From: Candidatus Abyssobacteria bacterium SURF_5
GTDB lineage: Bacteria; Abyssobacteria; SURF-5
DNA: 19,069 nt
Direction of reading: 5' to 3'
Assembly (NCBI GenBank): GCA_003598085.1
Contig: QZKU01000125.1
Location: forward strand, 1 to 19,069
This document shows, piece by piece, positions 14,408 to 19,069 of this stretch. Each line of letters starts with the position of its first letter. The stretch's first letter is position 1. The notes beneath the pieces were generated by a model that was not told the origin of the DNA, did no database searches, and worked only from the letters and a program-made list of their open reading frames with translations. The position numbers were made by a program, and so were the translations under genes.

Positions 14408-15440
14408 CCGCGGCCTGCTTATCATCGGAGGCGTAGGTCGAGAGAGCAAACTGCATCACTTTGATGGCTTCCTCGCTCGAGAGGCGGGGAGCGACGCCAT
14501 CGAGGAGGCAGTCGATGAAGTGGCGGTTCGACTGCTTGAAGCCATCCTCCCATTCCGCCGCGATTCCGTGAAATTCGCGCGTTTCGCCGTTCCGATACAT
14601 GATAAGGGCGGGCAGATCCATCAGCCGGCCGGTACAGCGGGTTATCCAGATGATGCCGCGAGAGCCGGTAATTTCGAAGCGCTCCTCGCAGTTGTAGTAC
14701 TTCGTCTTGATGTGCATGTCATTCGCATGCACGCACTCCATCACGCCGTACACCTGGCCCGATTTGTACTTCCACATGACGGTGGCGGGCGCATCGGCGA
14801 AATAATCCCGATTCTCGATGAAGGCCGATACTTTTTCGACGTCGCCGCCGAGATAAAAGGCGGTCGCGAATTTGTGGTGCATGTCGTCGAGCATGTTTCC
14901 GCCGCCGCTGCGCCTGGTGTCGAAACGCCACGCCCAGGCGCTTGGATCGACGCTCCAGCCGCAGTCCATGCTGCCGACCGTCGTGCGAACCCGTATCATC
15001 GCGAGCGGGCCGATCTCGCCCGCGTCAATCAGCTCACGCGCCTTCACGATGGGCGGATAAAAAACGTAGGGGTCGTTCACCCGCAGCAGAACATTCGCCT
15101 CTTGCGCGGCGTCAGTCATCTGGCGGCATTCGGCGACAGTGCAGGCCATCGGTTTCTGAACGGAAATATGTTTTTTTGACCGGGCCGCGTCGATCGCCAT
15201 CCTGCAGTGAAGATCGTGCGGAGTGATGATCTCAACCGCATCCACCTCCTTATCCTGCAGCAGGTCGCGGTAATCATGATACACCTTTCCCGCCCGCCAC
15301 TGCTTCGCCTTTGTTTCGGCCTTCTCTTTATCGGAATCGCAGACGGCGGCGATCTCGACCCGCTCGTCTTCGAGGTAGCCCCACACCGTGAGGTCTGAGA
15401 TCTGGCCGCAGCCGATGACGCCTATCTTCACCCGTTCCAT
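14385..15440 (-). CDS. Gfo/Idh/MocA family NAD(P)-dependent oxidoreductase
   Basis: Soluble dehydrogenase of 351 aa acting on a sugar, cyclitol or sugar-nucleotide hydroxyl. The N-terminal Rossmann motif is IGVIGCGQIS (Gly10, Gly12, Ser15), and the strand-2 Asp in AAVCDSD favours NAD. The catalytic-loop Lys-Pro pair is kept as QKP (95-97), where most family members have EKP. The C-terminal domain has SGGGNMLDDMHHKFATAFYLGG, the family's G-G-x-L-x-D-x-x-x-H active-site region. ATG 15440 overlaps the upstream stop (TAATG), and GGAGG lies 9 nt before it, so it is co-translated with the methyltransferase-GT2 fusion. The pairing suggests it modifies the sugar carried or transferred by that enzyme; the exact substrate is unknown. 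Its end overlaps the convergent YfhO-type gene. Confidence 0.92.
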   Translation of the reverse strand: MERVKIGVIGCGQISDLTVWGYLEDERVEIAAVCDSDKEKAETKAKQWRAGKVYHDYRDLLQDKEVDAVEIITPHDLHCRMAIDAARSKKHISVQKPMACTVAECRQMTDAAQEANVLLRVNDPYVFYPPIVKARELIDAGEIGPLAMIRVRTTVGSMDCGWSVDPSAWAWRFDTRRSGGGNMLDDMHHKFATAFYLGGDVEKVSAFIENRDYFADAPATVMWKYKSGQVYGVMECVHANDMHIKTKYYNCEERFEITGSRGIIWITRCTGRLMDLPALIMYRNGETREFHGIAAEWEDGFKQSNRHFIDCLLDGVAPRLSSEEAIKVMQFALSTYASDDKQAAVNPDLVS

Positions 15441-16918
15441 TAGCGGGCACCTCCGCGCTCATTCCTGAGTTCTCGCACAAAATTGCTCGCCGACTCGCGC
15501 CACTTCGACAGTTTCAGCTTTCGGAATGCGACGGCGGTCATCTTCAACAAGAGCCACCCATGCTTGAAGCGTTCGATCTTGATGTCGCCATACGTGCGTG
15601 CGCGGTAGCGGATCGGTATCTCGACCATCCTTAATCCGAGGCGCGACGCGCCGAACAAAAGATCGAAATCGCCGAACGGATCGAAATCGCCGAAGTAGGA
15701 GCGGTTATCCTCGATCCGCTTGTAATCCTTTTTGAAGAAAACCTTCGTGCCGCACAGCGTATCGGTGATGCGCTGCTCGAGCAGCCACGTGAACGCGTAA
15801 CTGAACAGCTTGTTCGCGATCACGTTCAGCAGCCTCATCGCCTCTTTCTCCATCGGATAGACGAGCCGCGAACCGTTCACGAAATCGGCGGTCCCTTCAG
15901 CCAATGGAATGTAAAATTTCGGCAGGTCTTCGGGCGGCACCGTGAGGTCGGAATCGAGAATCATGAAAATATCACCCTCGGCGGCATCGAACCCGATTCG
16001 CATCGCGTCGGCCTTCCCAACCGCCGGCTTCTGCTGAAGGAGTTTTATCCGGCGCCTGCCCTCGTACCGCGCGATCATCTCCTTGATCTTCTCGACGGTG
16101 CCGTCGGTCGATTCGCCGTCAACAAAAACCAGCTCCGTCATTGACCCCATCTGAGGCGTGCGTTCGACGCAGCCCTCGATGTTACCCGCTTCGTTTCGAG
16201 TCGGAATGATGATCGAGCACGAGTAGTCCCTGCGCGCGCGCGGGATTGCTAGCGGGCGGATCTCCAGCACCTCGAGCAGGCAGAAATGGTGCAGGCCCGG
16301 TATCTTCACCAAAAACTCGTTGGCGAGCGTTGAAAGGGCCGGAATCTTCTTCGGCACGAGCAAGTGGAATTCCTCGCGGACGACTTCGAATCCCGTCAAG
16401 TGCAACAGATTCTTCAGGTCCTGAAACGCAAGCCAATTCTGGTGTTGTTGGGGCATCTTCAAGCCGGCCTTTTCGCCAAACTTCAGCACCGGCTCCCAGA
16501 AATAATTGTATTGGGTGACGACGACGCTCGTATCCGCTCGGCAAACCTTCTTGAGCTCGGTGAACGCCTGCCAGATGTCCGACAGGAATCCGATCAGGTC
16601 CGAAAGGATGACGTAATCGAATTTCTCGTCGATGTGGAGCGCCTCGGCGTCGCCCTGCCGGAATTCAAGGTGCGGGTACTTGCGCCGCGCAACCTCGAGC
16701 ATTCCGTTGCTCAGATCAATCCCGACACCGCGCTGAGGTCTGACGCTGTTCAGAATGTCGCCCGTCCCGCACCCGATCTCGAGAACCGATTTGCGAGGAG
16801 GAATCATGCACGAGCAGATACGCTCGAGCTCGGCATAATAATAGCGGTTCTTGCTTTTCCAGGAATCGCGCTCCGGCGCAAGCGTATCGAAGCGACTGGC
16901 CAGCTTCTGTTTATCCAT
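15440..16918 (-). CDS. Bifunctional SAM-dependent methyltransferase / GT2 glycosyltransferase
   Basis: A two-domain fusion of 492 aa from ATG 16918. The N-terminal class I methyltransferase has motif I VLEIGCGTGDIL (about residues 45-56), GIDLSNGML as the SAM-ribose strand, and FRQGDAEAL. The C-terminal domain from about residue 233 is a GT2 enzyme of the dolichyl/polyprenyl-phosphate type: SIIIPTRNEAGNIEGCV, VFVDGESTDGT, metal-binding Asp-Ser-Asp (322-324) in ILDSDLTVPPEDL, and acceptor-side GDFDPFGDFDLLFG, ending with IPIRYRARTYGDIKIERFKHGWLLL. It has no clear C-terminal TM pair, so it is likely peripheral. GAGGA lies about 10 nt before ATG 16918. The frame stays open to 17122, but those 68 extra residues are low-complexity, and their first codons lie in a repeat (17110-17121), so they are probably untranslated. 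It likely makes a sugar-lipid donor for a YfhO-type transferase. Confidence 0.88.
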   Translation of the reverse strand: MDKQKLASRFDTLAPERDSWKSKNRYYYAELERICSCMIPPRKSVLEIGCGTGDILNSVRPQRGVGIDLSNGMLEVARRKYPHLEFRQGDAEALHIDEKFDYVILSDLIGFLSDIWQAFTELKKVCRADTSVVVTQYNYFWEPVLKFGEKAGLKMPQQHQNWLAFQDLKNLLHLTGFEVVREEFHLLVPKKIPALSTLANEFLVKIPGLHHFCLLEVLEIRPLAIPRARRDYSCSIIIPTRNEAGNIEGCVERTPQMGSMTELVFVDGESTDGTVEKIKEMIARYEGRRRIKLLQQKPAVGKADAMRIGFDAAEGDIFMILDSDLTVPPEDLPKFYIPLAEGTADFVNGSRLVYPMEKEAMRLLNVIANKLFSYAFTWLLEQRITDTLCGTKVFFKKDYKRIEDNRSYFGDFDPFGDFDLLFGASRLGLRMVEIPIRYRARTYGDIKIERFKHGWLLLKMTAVAFRKLKLSKWRESASNFVRELRNERGGAR

Positions 16919-17109
16919 CCGGTAAATGTCCTCTTCTTGGCATGTCTCATTATTATATGTGGAATCTTCGGCCATTTCAACGGCGGAAACCGAGGGGGGA
17001 GCATGACTGCGGCTCAGGACGGGCTGAGAGACGGCATCCGCAGATGAAATCGGATCTACGCTTGTTCTCTTCTCCCTTATGGGAAGACTGAAGTGAGGGA
17101 GAAAATAAC

Positions 17110-17260
17110 GACATAAATTCATTGGTGTCCAAGATAATCTGAATAGCGTCTGGAAAGAAAAAATCCTTTTTATTTAGAGATTCTTGTCGGTGGGAAAATG
17201 AGCTTCATCTGGTAATCTCGAAAGCAGAACACTATCTTGGACAAGAGTGACATAAATTCA
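17110..17260. repeat. MITE-like inverted-repeat element flanked by 12-bp direct repeats
   Basis: GACATAAATTCA occurs at 17110-17121 and again at 17249-17260. Just inside lie inverted arms TGTCCAAGATA (17126-17136) and TATCTTGGACA (17233-17243), 4 and 5 nt from the direct repeats. The interior of about 96 bp codes for nothing. The arrangement resembles a small non-autonomous element, or paired binding sites. A 12-bp target duplication would be long for common insertion sequences. Confidence 0.5.
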
Positions 17261-17375
17261 GGGTGATAAGATAGCAATAGGACTGAGCAACAGGCTTTCT
17301 CCCGCGACTGTATCGCCTGCAGCACTTTATGCAGCGCGCAGCACAGCCCTGCCTGAGGCGGGATCAATTAGCAAT

Positions 17376-17507
17376 CACTGATTCTGCTGCAAAACCTCTT
17401 TTGGTAGGGCCGAATTCATTCGGCCGGTCTTGAATGTGCGAGTAAATTCGCATTTACCACGCAGAATTGAAATCAAAAATGGACCTTTGCAGCAGAATCA
17501 ATCAGTG
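17376..17507. repeat. Nested palindromic repeat element after the pseudopilin gene
   Basis: Outer arms are CACTGATTCTGCTGCAAA (17376-17393) and, inverted, 17486-17507, which carries four extra bases (GATT duplicated). Inside are the near-perfect palindrome GGCCGAATTCATTCGGCC (17408-17425) and a GTAAAT-TCGC-ATTTAC hairpin (17442-17457). GGTA (17403) and TACC (17458) frame these inner hairpins. The right arm starts at the base next to the pilin stop codon. It looks like a dispersed intergenic repeat rather than a standard terminator, because no U-tract follows. Confidence 0.5.
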
Positions 17508-18398
17508 TTACGGGCAATATGTCAGTTCCTTGTCCCGGAGACCGCCATTGAGAGCGGCATATATGGAAGATACGGGAAAGCGGGAGCTTTGCTTATCATA
17601 CCGCCTGAACTCGACGTGTCCATCGAGGTGCAGCACATTTATTCCCGCGGGAACGTGGTTGAACGAACTGATATCGGTCGCCACCTGGTCCCACAGGATC
17701 GGGATGGAGCCGGCGCCCCCGGACGAAAGCGCCTGGTTGAGATCGACAAGCAGATAGCGGTCGACGCCCGCCCTCAGCCGATAAATCGTTTGTCCGCCGG
17801 CGTTGCCGGACCCGGCGAAACCGAACGAGGCCACGTCGCCATTCATGTCGCGCCAGCCGTCGCAACTCGCCACGCTGATCGGCATGACCGAATCCAGCCA
17901 GGTGTACATCGCCAATCCGGCGAGCGCCTCGCTGTCGTTTGTGAGCATGTAACCGACATAAACGTAGCTCAAGGCGCCGACGCAATCGGGATGAGTTGAG
18001 CCGGCGGCAAATGGGCGGGCTGAGCTGTCGAACGAGCCGTCAGAAAGGGTGGTGTCCACCGTCAGACGGAAATTTCGCTTGGAGTCGTATTCGGGATCCG
18101 ACGGACAAGCCATGATCGAGACGTCCGACAAATATTCGGGATAGAGAGCATTGGCGTCCCACATGAAACGCGTTTCGTGATTGTCCGGCGGCGGCATTCT
18201 ATCCCGATTCTCAGTGGCGTACATCCCAAGGACAATGCCTATCTGCTTCAAATTGTTCACGCAACTGACGCGATGAGCGGTCTCTTTTGCCTTAGCGAGC
18301 GCCGGCAGCAGGATCGAAGCTAATATGCCGATAATGGCTATTACCACCAGCAGCTCGACAAGCGTAAAGCCCTTGCTGTCACGAATCAATGTGTTCAC
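17508..18398 (-). CDS. Type II secretion-like pseudopilin (prepilin with H-X(9-10)-DG motif)
   Basis: Pseudopilin-like protein of 296 aa, exported and assembled at the inner membrane. The prepilin peptidase site is SKG10|F11[20 protein letters not shown], with Glu at +5 and a hydrophobic N-terminal helix followed by ALAKAKETA. The globular part has [19 protein letters not shown] and ends with [22 protein letters not shown], the prepilin-processing-associated H-X(9-10)-DG motif (here ten residues between His and Asp). The Cys residues could form disulfides. GTG 18398 is the start, with AAGGAG 7 nt upstream. There is no peptidase, ATPase or other pilus gene nearby, so it is an orphan like the many multi-copy members in PVC-type genomes. 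The stop codon abuts a palindromic repeat element. A function as a minor pilin or surface protein is inferred only. Confidence 0.92.
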   Translation of the reverse strand: MNTLIRDSKGFTLVELLVVIAIIGILASILLPALAKAKETAHRVSCVNNLKQIGIVLGMYATENRDRMPPPDNHETRFMWDANALYPEYLSDVSIMACPSDPEYDSKRNFRLTVDTTLSDGSFDSSARPFAAGSTHPDCVGALSYVYVGYMLTNDSEALAGLAMYTWLDSVMPISVASCDGWRDMNGDVASFGFAGSGNAGGQTIYRLRAGVDRYLLVDLNQALSSGGAGSIPILWDQVATDISSFNHVPAGINVLHLDGHVEFRRYDKQSSRFPVSSIYAALNGGLRDKELTYCP

Positions 18399-18679
18399 AA
18401 CTTTTCTCCTTCGCCCACATTTTGACCTTCTTGTTTAACAGGCTGATGCCCTCAATAAAGTACGGGCACATTTCAAAGAAAACAGAGTCGAACAACGGGA
18501 GAGGAACCAAGTGCAAAGTCCCGCCTGATGCTGACAACCTTTGCCGCAAAAAAAGGTCGCACCGGCGCCCCCCTCGGGAGCATGAGGAAGCACTCTGTCC
18601 GCATCCATCAAGCATGGAGCTATCGTAATGTACAGAGCAAAATGAATGCCATGCCTCTCCTATGTCTTTACTCCTGTAT

Positions 18680-18760
18680 TTACAAAGGCTTGCAGATGAA
18701 ATCGAGAAGCGGACGCAATGAAAAAATCGTAATCGGCAATAACGTCCATGGCCTATTCAT
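18680..18760 (-). CDS. Possible 26-residue leader peptide
   Basis: ATG 18760 follows AAGGAGAGGGTT, an excellent ribosome-binding site, and the frame runs 26 codons to TAA. The peptide (beginning MNRPWTLLPITIF) is hydrophobic and matches nothing I recognise. It lies about 280 bp upstream of the pseudopilin on the same strand, so it may be a leader ORF or chance. Confidence 0.25.
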   Translation of the reverse strand: MNRPWTLLPITIFSLRPLLDFICKPL

Positions 18761-18788
18761 AACCCTCTCCTTTCTAAGCACTTACGGC

Positions 18789-18996
18789 TAAAAAATGGGG
18801 ACAGAGCCTATTTTTTAATCATAACTCCTTGTTAAACAATATGTTATGATATCAGCCAGGTAATTGTACCTTTGCCCTCTTTACCCGAACCGCACGCTGT
18901 CTTATGTCAGGCGACAGTCACACCACGCCAAACCATGGATACCGGCGAAGTAACTAATTGGGTTTCTTTAACTTACAAAAAATAAATAGGCTCTGT
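18789..18996. repeat. Inverted repeat pair resembling a REP/RAYT-associated element
   Basis: ACAGAGCCTATTT (18801-18813) recurs inverted as AAATAGGCTCTGT (18984-18996). The left copy also sits in a hairpin of TAAAAAAT (18789-18796) and ATTTTTTA (18810-18817) around GGGGACAGAGCCT. GGGGACAGAGCC beside T-runs recalls motifs that flank REP-associated tyrosine transposases in environmental genomes. No transposase ORF lies between the copies, so this would be a non-autonomous remnant. Confidence 0.4.
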
Positions 18997-19020
18997 GAGA
19001 CTGTCCGACGATTAAAGTTG

Positions 19021-19036
19021 TTGAACTATAGTTCAA
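19021..19036. promoter_or_regulatory. Perfect 16-bp palindrome, SOS-box-like operator candidate
   Basis: TTGAACTATAGTTCAA is a perfect palindrome whose core GAAC-N4-GTTC matches the core of Gram-positive-type LexA boxes. TTGACA (19052-19057) follows 15 bp later and could be a -35 box for a plus-strand gene beyond the window. MarR- or GntR-type operators can look the same, so the regulator is not identified. Confidence 0.4.
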
Positions 19037-19069
19037 GATATTAATTTATGGTTGACAATAGCCTCTTTT

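Larger units (their letters stand above)
16919..17507. other. Intergenic repeat-rich region
   Basis: Between the GT2 fusion start and the pseudopilin stop I see no gene. The region holds a 118-bp inverted-repeat element inside 12-bp direct repeats (17110-17260), and a 132-bp nested palindromic element (17376-17507) that touches the pilin stop codon. No convincing sigma-70 promoter for the GT2 operon was found. Confidence 0.5.
18399..19069. other. Right-end non-coding region
   Basis: A 671-bp stretch with no convincing full gene. On the minus strand, leading to the pseudopilin, are tiny ORFs with strong ribosome-binding sites (26 codons at 18680-18760 after AAGGAGAGGGTT; 10 codons at 18620-18652 after AGGAGAGGC). 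Another 30-codon ORF (18379-18471) overlaps the pilin start. Further right are an inverted 13-mer pair and, at the edge, a perfect palindrome with a -35-like box. Confidence 0.5.

Noticed and set aside
16364-17047. 227-codon plus-strand frame antisense to the methyltransferase domain
   Set aside because: The minus-strand frame has clear methyltransferase motifs; the antisense frame has none.
17123-17507. CRISPR array or tRNA in the repeat-rich gap
   Set aside because: Repeats are paired inverted or direct copies, not regularly spaced; no cloverleaf or T-loop signature was found.

Overview
The window reads as a chromosomal segment of an uncultivated diderm (Gram-negative-type) bacterium of moderately high GC. 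The diderm call rests on a complete RND-type tripartite-pump pair (membrane-fusion protein plus permease), which needs an outer membrane. The H-X(9-10)-DG type II pseudopilin, the YfhO-type membrane protein, the methyltransferase-GT2 fusion and the scattered palindromic intergenic repeats are styles seen in PVC-like and candidate-phylum genomes. No marker gene fixes the taxonomy, so the phylum is left open. No tRNA, rRNA, CRISPR array, transposase gene or phage gene was seen.

Left third (65-6488): a divergent efflux/regulation locus. On the minus strand a TetR repressor and a double [4Fe-4S] QueG/reductive-dehalogenase-like protein form a two-gene operon. Its consensus sigma-70 promoter has a 20-bp operator-like palindrome next to the -10 box. 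On the plus strand a membrane-fusion protein, an RND permease and a small PII-like protein of the PG0541 transporter-associated type overlap or nearly touch, so they should be co-transcribed. No TolC-like outer membrane factor is present. The likely logic is a ligand-sensing repressor controlling detoxification by redox chemistry plus export.

Middle (6719-11794, all minus strand): an 830-residue membrane protein with an embedded spermidine-synthase-like domain, behind a good promoter and a roughly 230-nt leader; a YihY/BrkB-type membrane protein; and a DAO-family FAD oxidoreductase.

Right third (11960-18398): a plus-strand YfhO-type polytopic protein converges on, and overlaps by 23 bp, a minus-strand pair made of a SAM-methyltransferase/polyprenyl-phosphate-type GT2 fusion and a Gfo/Idh/MocA dehydrogenase. 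Together these look like a small cell-envelope glycosylation cassette. Next is an isolated type II pseudopilin with an H-X10-DG motif.

The intergenic DNA around the pseudopilin is unusually structured. It holds a 118-bp inverted-repeat element inside 12-bp direct repeats, a 132-bp nested palindromic element abutting the pilin stop codon, a leader with tiny ORFs behind strong ribosome-binding sites, an inverted 13-mer pair resembling REP/RAYT-associated motifs, and at the right edge a perfect 16-bp palindrome with a GAAC-N4-GTTC core beside a TTGACA box. The most interesting systems-level items are the PII-like protein in the efflux operon and the MT-GT2/Gfo/YfhO cassette.
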